A stretch of DNA of 52,245 nucleotides from a virus: positions 1 to 52,245 of IMG/VR virus record IMGVR_UViG_3300030106_004934; one strand, written 5' to 3'. The position numbers were made by a program, and so were the translations under genes. Below the pieces are notes generated by a model that was not told the origin of the DNA, did no database searches, and saw nothing but the letters and a program-made list of their open reading frames with translations. Positions within the stretch are counted from its first letter, which is position 1. Each line of letters starts with the position of its first letter. This document shows, piece after piece, positions 31,908 to 44,100 of the stretch.

Positions 31908-34900
31908 ATGAGAAATAGTTTTGATCAATCAGCATATTTGCAACGTTTAGCCCAGCAAGAAGAAGAACAACGTTATAGATATGGAGGAGCACCTGAGGAG
32001 CAAGAAAAAGTAACTACAGGAAATGCTGCTTGGGATTTTTTTGGACAAATGCTTTGGGGAGGAGCAGAGTCTTTAACATGGTCAGGATTAGCTGCTGCAG
32101 ATGTATTTGGAGAAGCTCAAGCTGAAAGAAGAGGCGAAGAATATACTAGTTGGCAAGAAACTTTATCAGGTGTTGATGCTGATTGGGACGAACTTACTGG
32201 ATGGGGTAAAGCTGGATATTCAGTAGGTACGGCTGTAGGTATGATCCCTAGTTTTGGGGTTGGTAAAACTGTGGGTGTAGGAGCTGTAAAAAGTCTTGAA
32301 AAATTAGTAGCACAAAAAGCGTTTGGTTCTGGAGCTCCTAAAATGGTAGCTAAAAAATCTGCTAAAGAATTAACAGAAAAAGTTGGTGAAATCGGATTAA
32401 AGAAAAACGGTACACAGGTTGTTGAAACTTTAGATTTAGATGCTAATACTACTAAAGAAATAATTGAAGAAGGCTATGCAACATTGCAGGCAGCCAAGGC
32501 AGCTAAATTATATGCAGACGATGCTTTAAAAGAAGTATACGAAGCTAATATGGCTAGTAGTTTAAAAGGAAAAATTTCTAGTATTGCTAAACTTCCAGAT
32601 GATCAAGCAAGCGAATTATCTAAAGAAGTTATTAAAATTGTTACAAGAAATAATCCTGATGACGCTATGACTATGATTCAAATGTATGCTCAAAATACAC
32701 CAGGATTAAAAAGATTAATTGGAGGCGAAAGCACTTCAAGAATTGTTTCGGCTATGGGTTATGATGCAGCTATTGGTATTGGTATGGGTTTCCAAAAAGT
32801 TGCAGCTGATGAAATTTATAAGCAACTATGGGGAGTTGAAAGAAATGAAGATACTCACCAGTTTGATTATACAAATAATTATGATTTTGATATGAATGAA
32901 ACTGGTATGAATTTCTTAAAAGAAGCGGGAACTTCTGCATGGCATTTTGCTCTTATTGGTCCAGTAAAATTTATTAAAGGCGGTACAGCAGGACAGCATC
33001 GTCAAAGATTAACTCAAATTATTGGTCAAAATTTTAAATCTGTAAAACCTGTAAATAATATGAATAATGAATCTCTTAGAGCTCAAATTACAGCTATTGA
33101 TCAAATTAGTGGAGGTTGGCTACATAAAACATTTTCTAGGACTAATAACAAATATCCAAAAAACGCTAGGTGGTGGGAAACAAAAACAGGTGAATTTGGT
33201 CCAGATGGAAAAGAAATATTTAGCTCTAAAGACAATGAATTACTAAGAAATTTCTTAAAAGATCTTAGAAGTGATTTTCTTAAAAAAGCCCCTATGGCTT
33301 GGGTTAAAGAATTTAAAACAGATGTTTTCAGATCTCTTCCTAGAATGAGCGCAGGTGTTGTTGCAATGAATACTCCTGGAATGATAGATAGTTTTTATAA
33401 TTTAGGCTTTACTAGACAAGCATTAAACTCAGCTTTTGGAGAATCTCCACAAGAAGTTGTAGCCAATGTAATGACTGCTGCTTGGTTTACAAGAAGACCT
33501 CACAGTTTTAATACTGAAGCAACAGGACCTATGTTTAAATCAATGATAGAAACAGGCACTATAGATGCTTACATAAATGCAAAACATAGTAAATTAAGAA
33601 AAGTTATGGGCGGATTGCAAACATATGGAAAAAACAATGAAGCATTATGGGGAGCTATAAGACAATATGGAGATCCTACATCAAATCAAAATGTAGCTAA
33701 AACAATACAAAGCAATGCTGATACAGCTATTAAAAAATACTTTGATACTACTGCAGAATTTGAAACTATAAGAAAAGCATTTGAAAATATACCTAAAAAT
33801 GAAGCGGGTGGTGTTGATATAGAAACTGCTTATAAAAAGAAAATTAACGAAATGCTTAGAAATGGAGATATTAGTATTGAGGAAGCTCAAAGATACAGAG
33901 ATAATTTATCTGTTTCTTCAGAAATTTTAAAATTATATCGTGAAAATTCTGGAGAATCTCTTGCTAGTGATTTGTTTACTCCTGAATCAGCATTTACTGT
34001 TATTAATAATATAGCTGGTATGCAATTTAATGGAAAGCTTTTAACAGCTAGAAATATTGGGCCTGAATTAGATGTATATAGAGAAACTTCTATAGCCAAA
34101 GCTACTCTTCCACATACTAATATTTTAAAACAATTTGTTATAGATACTTACGAAGCTTTAGGACTTGGAGATAGAATTGAAATAGAACCTAATACAGGTG
34201 CTTTAAAAATTCCTGAAATTATTGGTAAGGGAATAATTAAATTTCCTAGCACTGATATGGAAACAAGTCTTGCTACTGTAATTGAGGGAGGAAGAAAAAA
34301 TGGATGGATTCAAAGTAAATTAGGAAGAACTCCTTCTCAATCTGAGCTTTTTTATGATCAAAAAATATTAAATAAAACAACAGAAGTTTACAATGAAGCT
34401 GTAGATAGAATGATGAGTTCTGTATGGGGTCAAAATTGGAAAGAACAAAAAATTGAAAGAGATATTTTAATATTAGAGAATCCAGTATGGGAAATTACTT
34501 ATAATGACTTTATTCAAAATAGAAGAAGATCTAATGCTTATCAAATTTTAACTGGAGGGAAAAATCATACCTTAAATCCTACAGAAGCTAACCAAGCAAT
34601 AGATGTTTTAAATCAACTTCTTAGATATAAAAATAGAAGAGAAGTTGCAAAACAAGGAGAAAATGAAAAATACAAACCTACATATGAACATGGCGAAGTA
34701 GAACAATTTATTAATAGACTTCATAAAAATATAAAACTTTTAAACCCTGGCATATCAGCTGTTAAAAATGTTCCTTTAACTTTTACAGAAGCGCATAATT
34801 TAATGGAAATGATTTCAGGCAAAAATAAACGAGGAGGCTTGTTAGGAGATATATTTACCAGTACTCAAGAAGCAATGAATTTTGAAGCATATGTTTTAAG

Positions 34901-37900
34901 AAAAGCTATACACAGATTAACAGCTATGGATCATAAAATCAATGTAGATATAGCTGCAAGTTTATTACAATTAATAGAAAATCCTGTTTTCGATTTTTCA
35001 AAAGAAGGCAAGGATATAGTTTTACCTGATTTAGCTAGAGTGAAAAATGCTTTAAATGCAGATAAAAGTATTAGTCCAGAAACAACACAAGAATTAATAA
35101 CTTTTTACACTGATATAACTCAAGCTGTTAAAGATAGTAATTTCCCTGTAAGATTTGAACCAAGTGTAGGTGAGCGAAGCAAGGGAGATTTCGCACAATC
35201 TTTAATTGCAGCTAGAGCTGTAGGTAGAAACCAAATGGAAAGATTGTCACTTGATACGTCAGAACAATTAAAATCTGCATTAGAAAATCAATCAACGAAA
35301 TTATCTGATCAAGTATTATGGTTAGATGTAGGTTTAGATGCTACTGATACTAAAATTAGAAGACAATATGAATTAGAGCTTAGAGAGCTTACACAAGCAA
35401 GAGAAAGTACTGAACAACTTATAAAATATATTAACGATGGGTTAACTCTCAAAAACCCTTATACTTTATCAGCTATTAGTAGTAGAAGAGGAGATATTAA
35501 TAACGCTATTCAAATGTTAAACAGTGGTCCTATACAGTCTACTAGGGCTAAATATGCTACTGAATTGTTAAGAATACAAAGAGAAATTGACGCACAAAGA
35601 TCTAGGGAAGCTTTAAATGAAATGACTTTAAATGATTTGATGAAAGAACAAATAGCTAGCTATAAAATAGGCGATAAAGATGTGCAAGAAAAATCATTAA
35701 GAATTACAGTTGAGCAATTTCAAATTAAATATGAAGTTAAAGGAGCTGATTTAAATAGAATATTTGAATTTGATCAAGTTGGCCAAAGGAGTAAAAAAGA
35801 TACAGAATCCTTTGTTAGAGACCTTTTAAGAGAATTTTATGATTCTCCTGCAGAAGTTTTAAATAAAGACAATATTGCTACAATTAATAAAATAAAAAAC
35901 AATATTCTAAATTCACCTGATATGCTTTCTTTTGACCCTAATACATCTGAAGGTAAGGTTAATTTTACAAATTTTATTGTTGAGCCTATAAAAGCTATGC
36001 AAAAAGAAGGGATAGAATTATTAAAAGAAAAAGCAGCAGCAGATCCTAAAATTAAAATACCTACAGAAGCCGAGCAATTTACAGACTTATACACGGTAAC
36101 TTCTAATTACTTTTCTAAAAAAGTTATAAAAACTTTAAAAATTGATGCAAGGTCTGGAGTAAATAGATTAATACAATCTGAAAAGAAAATAGGAGACAAG
36201 GCTACAGGCTTTGGAGGAATATTAAAATATTTAGATCCATTTCAGCAATATATTTATATGGCAGAAACTTCAGCTTCAGATTTTAAAGGTAGATTAATAA
36301 GAAATATATTAGGAGATTCTTTAGATAAATTAAATGCAGAATTAAGTTCAGGTAATTATACTATACATCATGTTAGCGGAAAGCAACATTTTTATAATTA
36401 TTCAGATCTTACTACAATGAAAAGTGTAAATAGACAACCTGGAATTACAGGTCAAAGATTTACTATTGTTCCTATTAATGAATCTACTCCATTAATTATA
36501 CGAGTTGATAGAACTGGAAAAGGAGAATCAATTCATTCTGAAATTAAATCTCAATTTAGACCTTCTGATAAAAAGACTGGAGACAAAGGTGGGGAATTGT
36601 TTCAAATTCTTGAAGCTATATATGATGGAGATATTTATAAGCAAAATAGTCCTAAACATGAAGCTATAAGAAATTTATTAAGACAAGTTCAAGATTCTAA
36701 AACAGCAGAAGATGCTGCTACAGCTGTAAAATTAACCAGACTGCTTTTAAATATGCCTGATTTTGTAGAAAAAGCTGTTCGTAATAACACTCTTGATTTA
36801 GATATTGCTGAAATAAAAAATAGACAAAAAAGAGATAAATTAGCTGAAACAAAAAATGGATTTATACCTACAAAAGAAAATCTTATAAGAGCAGCGTCAA
36901 TGTATAAAGATTCAGGCTCTTTGTTGCACGAGACTGCTTATAAGAATATTAAAAAATGGATTGAGCCTCAAGCAAATGGTAAATATAGGAAAATGAAAGT
37001 TGTTTCAATTGATGATGAAGGAAAAACTTACAGCCCTGATGGAAGAGAGTTAACAAATGTTTTTGATGCTATGAAAAGGCATGAAATAGAATTGGAATCA
37101 AGACTTGCTAAGGGAGAAATTACTCCAAATGAATTTAACATGAATAAAGAAATGTTTTCAAAGGCTTACAAATCAATTGCTGATGGAGAATTTTTTGTTT
37201 CTAAGGATTTATATTTAGCAAGTATATCTTTAATAGGACTACATCCAGATCACGTTCAAACTAGTAAATATAAATTACCTGATGGAAGTACTGGAATGTC
37301 AATTAATGGTTTTCATTCAGGTGGAGTAAAGCCTACTATAGCTCATTCTAAAGTAAATTTAGAGACTGGTAGAGTGGAAGTGTTTTTTGGAAAAACTGCT
37401 TTAAAATACAACCCTTTAATGGATAATTTGCTGAATAATTTAGGTGTAGATGCTATAACGTTTAAAAGTGCAAATAAAATTAACAGTTTAAAAAAAGGAT
37501 TTAATGAAGACTTTAGCCAACCTTATTCTGAAGTAAAAGGTTTAGAACCAAAAGATCCAAAATTATTAAATTTAGACTGGACTAGTTATGTAAAAGGAAA
37601 AGATAACTTTAGAGAATTTCAAACTATTGAAGTTCCTTTAGAAGCAATAGCTTTAAGAACAATTTCTAAAGGACAGCATGATCCTTTAGTAGGGCAAAAT
37701 GCAGGAGTGCATATGTCTGCAGATAATGGTATAGTTGAATGGATTGGATTAGATGCAAAGCTAAATACATATTATACTAATTTAGCTGGTATGCAAAAAG
37801 ACCCAATGCATAGAACAGCTTTAGCTCAAAGGGTATTAGGAAAAAGAGCAGAAGAAGGCGACCCCTCAGTTGTTAATAGTGCTATTAGCTCTATATTAAA

Positions 37901-40900
37901 TAGCAATGGAATGATATTAGAACCTTGGGCAAAAGCTCAGATGGAGCAAAATTTAGTTGGTTATTATTTAAATAATGGGGCTATTGCTGGAGGAAAAGTT
38001 AAAGAAGGTTCTTTAGATATTATGAGCATGGATATGGGTTATTTAAAACCTACTATTAGGTCTAATAGGTCTGACCATGCATTAGGTGTTACTGAAATTC
38101 AAAACTCTGTAAAATTTTTCGGAGAGTTTATACAATCTTATCACGCCTCAACAAAAGATTTTGTTAAGATGGGACAACAAGGCAATGGAGTTCATAGTGT
38201 ATTAATTCAAAAATTAAAATATATGAGCGAAAGAGAGCTTAGAGACAAAGAAACAAACAAATTACAAGCAAGTGAAGCAGATGGATTTTTGGTGCAAGTA
38301 GGCAATGAAGTTTTTCTTCAAATTGAAGGCAGATATATGGATAATGCTGGTTACATAAGAGATATAAATAGTTCTAAAAGCCTCCCAATAAGCAGTGAAG
38401 CAATTGCTTTTAATAAGAATGTTTTTGCAAAAGCATTAGAAACTCAAAATTTAATTTATAAACAAATATCACCAAATGCTAGCATTGGAGATGTTATGCA
38501 TCTAATTAAAAACGGATCGCATTTAAAAACAGGGATGTGGGGGCCAACTATTTCGATAGGAGCTTTAAATAGTAGACAGCCTAGAAATATGATGGGAGAT
38601 ATAGTAATAAGCAGATTAGCATTTAATAGAGATGGTAGTGCTTATGTGAATAGAAAGGCTGGAAATGTAAGCAGAATGAATTATTTAGATGCTATAAAAC
38701 CTCAAGATGCTGATTACGATTTTGATAAATCATTTAATTATAACGCTGCTCCTGGTAAGTTTTGGAGAGAAGCTAATAAATTAGCAGGTTATATTACTAC
38801 TGGAAAAGAAGCATCTAGAGAAATTGATCGTATTTTTGATGTAAATCAAAACGATACTTTTTCTAAATACGTAGCTGACAAAGCTGGACCTGATCACAGT
38901 TATGAAAAAAATCAAAATATTATTGACAATGCAAAAGGAACTTTTATTAAAATGCATCAAACTGCTACTTATTTAGTAAATATGTTTAGAAATGACCCTT
39001 TAATTGCAAATATAGAATATAGTACTGCAAGAAATGCTAGAGCTACTTTTAGGGTAGTTTTATCTGAACAAGGTAAACAAATTACAACAGTTGATAATAT
39101 ATCAAAGATGGCTACTAAATTTATTGATATATATAAAAATTTACCAAGCGACAAAGAGTATCAACAAAATAGACAAAAAATTCAAAATGACATTTGGTTT
39201 GGAGAAAATGGTTTATTTGAAATTGAATCATTTGATCCTACAAAAAGGTCAGGAAGTCAATATCAAAAACAACCTTCACTTCGTTTAAGTGATTCAGAAT
39301 TTGTTGATGTTACTAATTTTATGAATAGAAGAATTATAATGCCTGTAAATGAATATCTGCAATTAAATAAAGGGAGTATGACTGATCCTGCTGGAATGAG
39401 ATCAAAAGCATTACTTGGAGATTATTCTAGGGCTTATGAAAAACTGTTAATGGATTTAGATCCACTCAGCAATCAATGGAAAAAAGGAATGATATTACAA
39501 ACTCCTGGTTTAAATACAGCTGCAAACTTTTTAGCTACATCTAAGCTTCCATTTGATTTTGCTATGAGAGAAATGCATAAAATACATAGAGATGTAGTTG
39601 AATTGCAACAAAGAGACAAAATTGGAAAAGGAGCATCAGAGGCGCAAGAATTTATTAATTATATAGAAGGAGGATTAGATGCTATAAAACGTCCTAATGA
39701 ATCAAGAGATGCAGCATATAATAGAATGTTTAACAAAGCCTTACAAGAATACGTTTTAGAAGAAGGTAAAATAATAAGGTTAACTGATCTTGATTATCAA
39801 ATTAAATCAGTAACTTATGAAATAGAGCGTAGAAAACCTTATGAAGGTAAAAATCCTCAGCAAAAAACACTAGACCTTGAAGCTAAAAAAACTCGCTTAA
39901 CAGATATGAGAGAAATGCTATTAGAATCAATTTCTTATAAATTTGATAATAAGTTTATTCCTGGAAAATCTGAATTTTCAAATGAAGTAGCTCTTAATAA
40001 AGTAGTTAAAACTAATATTGAAAGAAATAAAGAAACATATTACGCAACAAAAAATAGTGTCGTTGTTGATAAAAGCGGTAAAATTAAAGAAGTTATTTTA
40101 AAAAATCGAGTAAATCGTCAGAAGATTTTTAAAAGCGATAAAATTATTGAAAATGGTAGAAGATTTGCTATGGACAATGCATCAATGCAAACTGATTTAG
40201 CTATATTGTATCAAGCTTATTCAGGAAATGCTAGAATAAAATTAGGTAAAGGTAAAAGTGCTAAATGGGAATATATAGATACTTATGAAAGCAATAAATA
40301 TATTAACCAATTGTATGTAGATTTGCAAAGAGAACTAATTAAATTACATCAAAATAGCAATAAAGATAATAGAAGAAAAAATATATATGATATTATTGAT
40401 TATAGTGCTGAACAAAAACAGTTAATATATGACCATTTATTTAATATGGATCTTAATCCAGCTACTCAAAAAGCTTTAATGCTTAGAATGCTTACACCTA
40501 ATATTTCGGATAAGGTTGTATCTGTAAGATCAACAACAGGGCTATCTCAAGGAGTGCAATATGATTATATGTATATGCAGAATATGATGAGTAAGCCTTT
40601 AATGACTATTTTGTCAGAAATTGTATCGGGAAAAAAGAAAGGTGGAAATAAAGAGTTTGCAGAAGAATTTATCAATGATTTAAATGTTTTAAAAAATGCT
40701 GCATTTCTCCAATCTAAAGATCCTAATCTTGATTTTGAATTAAGCAAAGTAAAAATGTACACAGAAGCAGCTAGTTTAGACGGCTTTTTAACAAGCGAAA
40801 AGATACTAAATCCTGAGGTTTTTCAAAAAAGCAGAAGTGAAGATGTTGTAATGAAACGTGCCGCAAAATTAATGATTGATTATGCGCAAGGGAAGGGTTT

Positions 40901-41147
40901 AGTAGATCCAGTTCTTTTATATAAAGCTTCAATTAGACTTAGGGAAGCTGGAATACCAGTTGATCAACAATGGGGAAGAATGAAACATCTTGTAAATGAG
41001 GATGGAACTTTACGAAATTATGGTCACGATAAAATATTTATTAGTGAGAAAGATGCATTAAAACGTGCAAATGAACTGGGTGAAAAAGGTGGAAAGGAAC
41101 AATCTACTACAGAATTTTTAGAAGAAACTATAGGATGCTATAAATAG
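31908..41147 (+). CDS. Giant ejection-cluster protein, candidate virion RNA polymerase (3079 aa)
   Basis: This is the largest gene by far, in the ejection cluster. Residues 2269-2273 read DYDFD, within KPQDADYDFDKSF, the DxDxD catalytic loop of two-barrel RNA polymerases (DFDID in crAss-like phi14:2 gp66; NADFDGD in cellular beta-prime). About 55 residues upstream lies LNSRQPRNMMGD, placed like the NRAPTLHR block. Some 410 residues earlier are FHSGGVKP (K1808) and FKSANKIN (K1853, K1857), suiting the lysine-bearing first barrel. The N-terminal third has Gly/Ala helices (WTGLAAADVFGE-like) typical of ejected proteins, the C-terminal part is helical, and the protein ends GCYK. No T7-type polymerase motifs. 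RNA polymerase is inference; position as virion protein is well supported. Confidence 0.6.
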   Translation: MRNSFDQSAYLQRLAQQEEEQRYRYGGAPEEQEKVTTGNAAWDFFGQMLWGGAESLTWSGLAAADVFGEAQAERRGEEYTSWQETLSGVDADWDELTGWGKAGYSVGTAVGMIPSFGVGKTVGVGAVKSLEKLVAQKAFGSGAPKMVAKKSAKELTEKVGEIGLKKNGTQVVETLDLDANTTKEIIEEGYATLQAAKAAKLYADDALKEVYEANMASSLKGKISSIAKLPDDQASELSKEVIKIVTRNNPDDAMTMIQMYAQNTPGLKRLIGGESTSRIVSAMGYDAAIGIGMGFQKVAADEIYKQLWGVERNEDTHQFDYTNNYDFDMNETGMNFLKEAGTSAWHFALIGPVKFIKGGTAGQHRQRLTQIIGQNFKSVKPVNNMNNESLRAQITAIDQISGGWLHKTFSRTNNKYPKNARWWETKTGEFGPDGKEIFSSKDNELLRNFLKDLRSDFLKKAPMAWVKEFKTDVFRSLPRMSAGVVAMNTPGMIDSFYNLGFTRQALNSAFGESPQEVVANVMTAAWFTRRPHSFNTEATGPMFKSMIETGTIDAYINAKHSKLRKVMGGLQTYGKNNEALWGAIRQYGDPTSNQNVAKTIQSNADTAIKKYFDTTAEFETIRKAFENIPKNEAGGVDIETAYKKKINEMLRNGDISIEEAQRYRDNLSVSSEILKLYRENSGESLASDLFTPESAFTVINNIAGMQFNGKLLTARNIGPELDVYRETSIAKATLPHTNILKQFVIDTYEALGLGDRIEIEPNTGALKIPEIIGKGIIKFPSTDMETSLATVIEGGRKNGWIQSKLGRTPSQSELFYDQKILNKTTEVYNEAVDRMMSSVWGQNWKEQKIERDILILENPVWEITYNDFIQNRRRSNAYQILTGGKNHTLNPTEANQAIDVLNQLLRYKNRREVAKQGENEKYKPTYEHGEVEQFINRLHKNIKLLNPGISAVKNVPLTFTEAHNLMEMISGKNKRGGLLGDIFTSTQEAMNFEAYVLRKAIHRLTAMDHKINVDIAASLLQLIENPVFDFSKEGKDIVLPDLARVKNALNADKSISPETTQELITFYTDITQAVKDSNFPVRFEPSVGERSKGDFAQSLIAARAVGRNQMERLSLDTSEQLKSALENQSTKLSDQVLWLDVGLDATDTKIRRQYELELRELTQARESTEQLIKYINDGLTLKNPYTLSAISSRRGDINNAIQMLNSGPIQSTRAKYATELLRIQREIDAQRSREALNEMTLNDLMKEQIASYKIGDKDVQEKSLRITVEQFQIKYEVKGADLNRIFEFDQVGQRSKKDTESFVRDLLREFYDSPAEVLNKDNIATINKIKNNILNSPDMLSFDPNTSEGKVNFTNFIVEPIKAMQKEGIELLKEKAAADPKIKIPTEAEQFTDLYTVTSNYFSKKVIKTLKIDARSGVNRLIQSEKKIGDKATGFGGILKYLDPFQQYIYMAETSASDFKGRLIRNILGDSLDKLNAELSSGNYTIHHVSGKQHFYNYSDLTTMKSVNRQPGITGQRFTIVPINESTPLIIRVDRTGKGESIHSEIKSQFRPSDKKTGDKGGELFQILEAIYDGDIYKQNSPKHEAIRNLLRQVQDSKTAEDAATAVKLTRLLLNMPDFVEKAVRNNTLDLDIAEIKNRQKRDKLAETKNGFIPTKENLIRAASMYKDSGSLLHETAYKNIKKWIEPQANGKYRKMKVVSIDDEGKTYSPDGRELTNVFDAMKRHEIELESRLAKGEITPNEFNMNKEMFSKAYKSIADGEFFVSKDLYLASISLIGLHPDHVQTSKYKLPDGSTGMSINGFHSGGVKPTIAHSKVNLETGRVEVFFGKTALKYNPLMDNLLNNLGVDAITFKSANKINSLKKGFNEDFSQPYSEVKGLEPKDPKLLNLDWTSYVKGKDNFREFQTIEVPLEAIALRTISKGQHDPLVGQNAGVHMSADNGIVEWIGLDAKLNTYYTNLAGMQKDPMHRTALAQRVLGKRAEEGDPSVVNSAISSILNSNGMILEPWAKAQMEQNLVGYYLNNGAIAGGKVKEGSLDIMSMDMGYLKPTIRSNRSDHALGVTEIQNSVKFFGEFIQSYHASTKDFVKMGQQGNGVHSVLIQKLKYMSERELRDKETNKLQASEADGFLVQVGNEVFLQIEGRYMDNAGYIRDINSSKSLPISSEAIAFNKNVFAKALETQNLIYKQISPNASIGDVMHLIKNGSHLKTGMWGPTISIGALNSRQPRNMMGDIVISRLAFNRDGSAYVNRKAGNVSRMNYLDAIKPQDADYDFDKSFNYNAAPGKFWREANKLAGYITTGKEASREIDRIFDVNQNDTFSKYVADKAGPDHSYEKNQNIIDNAKGTFIKMHQTATYLVNMFRNDPLIANIEYSTARNARATFRVVLSEQGKQITTVDNISKMATKFIDIYKNLPSDKEYQQNRQKIQNDIWFGENGLFEIESFDPTKRSGSQYQKQPSLRLSDSEFVDVTNFMNRRIIMPVNEYLQLNKGSMTDPAGMRSKALLGDYSRAYEKLLMDLDPLSNQWKKGMILQTPGLNTAANFLATSKLPFDFAMREMHKIHRDVVELQQRDKIGKGASEAQEFINYIEGGLDAIKRPNESRDAAYNRMFNKALQEYVLEEGKIIRLTDLDYQIKSVTYEIERRKPYEGKNPQQKTLDLEAKKTRLTDMREMLLESISYKFDNKFIPGKSEFSNEVALNKVVKTNIERNKETYYATKNSVVVDKSGKIKEVILKNRVNRQKIFKSDKIIENGRRFAMDNASMQTDLAILYQAYSGNARIKLGKGKSAKWEYIDTYESNKYINQLYVDLQRELIKLHQNSNKDNRRKNIYDIIDYSAEQKQLIYDHLFNMDLNPATQKALMLRMLTPNISDKVVSVRSTTGLSQGVQYDYMYMQNMMSKPLMTILSEIVSGKKKGGNKEFAEEFINDLNVLKNAAFLQSKDPNLDFELSKVKMYTEAASLDGFLTSEKILNPEVFQKSRSEDVVMKRAAKLMIDYAQGKGLVDPVLLYKASIRLREAGIPVDQQWGRMKHLVNEDGTLRNYGHDKIFISEKDALKRANELGEKGGKEQSTTEFLEETIGCYK

Positions 41148-41155
41148 GAGAACAT

Positions 41156-44100
41156 ATGGCTAACGGCTTAATATGCAAATCAAAACAATTTTTTAGAAAA
41201 ATGGAACCTGCCTCTAAAAAGGTTCAACAAAATGTATATAAAAATATGATGAAGCTTGGTAAAAACTGGCAAGAAGGCAACGGATATGATAATGTCAGAG
41301 ATTTAAAATACAACAACCTTGAAACATTTAAATGGCTTTATGAAAAATATACGTTTAAACCATTTGACGCTGTAGAATTTCCTATAAATAACAAAGATGT
41401 AAGAAAATTAGAATTAGGACTTAATTATTATAATCAAAAACTAGCTAAAAAAGAAGGTTATTTTGCAGCTAAATTCCATGTTCCAAGACAAGCTATGAAA
41501 AACTTTCCTGAATTAATGAAATTTGAAAAAGAATTAAGTAATCAAACTAGTTTTTTTAGATCATTTACAAATGAAACTGCTGGACCTGTTAATGATATAC
41601 TGAGCACATTTAAAAAATATACTGCAAGTTTTGGGAATGGGGTGTCTAAATATTTTATAAATATGGCAGGAAAGGGAGAAAAAGAGCTAGCAAAGTATCA
41701 AAATAGGTATGAAAATCTTTTAGAACAAATAACAGTTGCTAAAAATAAAGGTAATTTAAACCAATTAAGTAATGAAATTAGAATTGTTACAAAGAAAATA
41801 TCAAAATTTTATGAATCAGGAGCAGGGGAAGCTTTAAATTCTTTTTTAAGTGTACTAGAAGGCGCTAATCCTGAAACTGTTACTAGCCGTGATGGCAAAC
41901 CTTTAACTTCAAGGCAAAAAAGTCAGTTAAAAGATATGCAAAAAAACTATTATAAAATTAGAAATAAAGGTGCTTCAGCATTAATTAGAGGATTATTAAA
42001 AGTAGAAAAGATTGCTAAAGAAAGAAATTTAGAATGGGCTGAATCTACTAGCACTAAAATTAAGGGATTAATAAAAGCTATTGAATTTCAAAACACTAAA
42101 GATAATAATGGTCAAATATTAGATTATATAGATTTACAGCCAGCAAGAGATTTTAGAAAATTAGGGTGGTCTCAATCTGAAATGGAAGTTATTGGAGTCA
42201 ATAGTCAAACTCCAGTAGCTTTTTCTAAGCATTATATGTCTCATTATACTTTAGGTTTATTAAAGACTATTAAAGATTTTTCAAATGATGTAAATGAAAG
42301 AAAACTTAATCCTTCTGAAAAACTTAATAGAGATTTAGACAAATGGGAGTCTATTGTAAATGTTGCAAAAGGAAGAGATGATATATCTCATCCAGTTTAT
42401 AATGCTAATCCGTTTTTCTTTCTTAAAAAATATATTAGTGATGTAGGAATGTTTAATTACAGAACTCACGTTACAGATATATTTCAAAAAACTAGAAATA
42501 AATTAGTAAATGAACATTTAAAACCAGCTGAATTAACAGGAAATAAAAAATTATATGAAAGTATAATGTCAATTATTAAGCTAGCTGAAGATGTTGAAAG
42601 AGATATATCAATAGCAGATTTCTCAAAAGAAGGCGTATTGACAGATGTTAGAAGAGGATTAACAGCTTTAACTTATTTTAGATTAATGGGAGGAAATTTA
42701 AGATCTGCTGGAAGAAACTGGACTCAAAGATTATATGAATTATATGATTTTGGTGTAGGGGCTACATTTGAATCAAGGCAATGGTATAAAACTGGCAGAG
42801 GCACGGAAAACACAGATGCTTTAAACAGACAATTAAATAGATTTGGATTGCAATGGTTTGATGGAAAAAGTGTAACATCTAATTTACTAAATAAATTCAG
42901 ATCTCAAAATCAAATAGATAACAGAACTGAGGGTGCTATTGAACAAAGCCATGTAATGGGCAGAAATCTTTACATTAATGAAAAAGGTGAATTAACTATT
43001 AATGAGGGTGCTAGACCAACTGCTCAAATAGTTTCTGGAATAAGCGAATTATCTAGATCTACAGGTATGTTGCATAGAATAGTAGAAGATGCTAATAGAT
43101 CTGGAACATTTAAAACAGCGTTTGCTTTAGCAATGAAAAACTTAGATGCTACATCTGAATCATTTCAAACAAGAAAATTACTTGACAAATTAGGCTTAAC
43201 TAGCGAAATTAAAAAAGCCAAAGGTGAAGGCTATCAAATTGAATATAAGGATTTGGTTGAAAAATTTGGCACAAGAAAAGCTCAAGAAAAATTACAAAAC
43301 TGGAGAGAAACAGAATCTGGTCAAATGGCATACAATTCTGTGCTAGATTTGCATTTTGAATATGCTAAATGGGGCAAGCCTGATATTATAAAAGCTACTG
43401 CTGATGATAATCCTTATATAGGTCTTGCAAAAGCTGGTATAGGGCAATTTCAACATTATAAATTCAATGTATTTTCATTATTAAACCAATGGATTAAAGA
43501 GGCTAATATATCGTATAGAGCTGGTGATTTTAGGAGTGAACAGGCTATAAAACCATTAAGATATGCTTTATTGCAAGGAACTATAGCGGCTGCTACTATT
43601 GCAGGGAAAGTAGAGATAGGGAAATTAGCAAGTAATGATGTAGCAGATTTTAGTAAAGCTATGTATAATTATCTTTCCTTTAACAGGGAATACTATGTTG
43701 ATGGTGAAGTTACAATGGAAACAGCAAAAGCATTGCATAAGTCAACTTATGGACAGGGTGGAGCGTATTTCCTTGGACCTAACGCAGGTCTTGCAATGGA
43801 TATTTTTGAATGGATAGCATTGGATAAATCATTAGCTAGTCCAGAATCTTTAATGGAACGTGGTAAGTGGATGGAGTTAGTGGAAAAAAGTATTAATAAA
43901 GATGATCGTAGAATGCTATATGATCAATTAGCTGTATTTAATGCTCAAGCAGCTAGGTTTGGTGCATATACTCTTCCTTTATTAAAATCAGGAGGAGGAG
44001 TTATAGATGCTTTACAATTAGAACTTGGCTTATTTCCTTCAAAACACACAAGAAAATGGAATGATAAAATGTGGGGAAGGAAAAAGAAAAAACGTAAATC

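Noticed and set aside
31908-41147. N4-type (T7-related) virion RNA polymerase
   Set aside because: The size is similar, but I see no T7-type motif set (DxxGR, K...YG, HDS); the DxDxD arrangement points to the two-barrel class instead.
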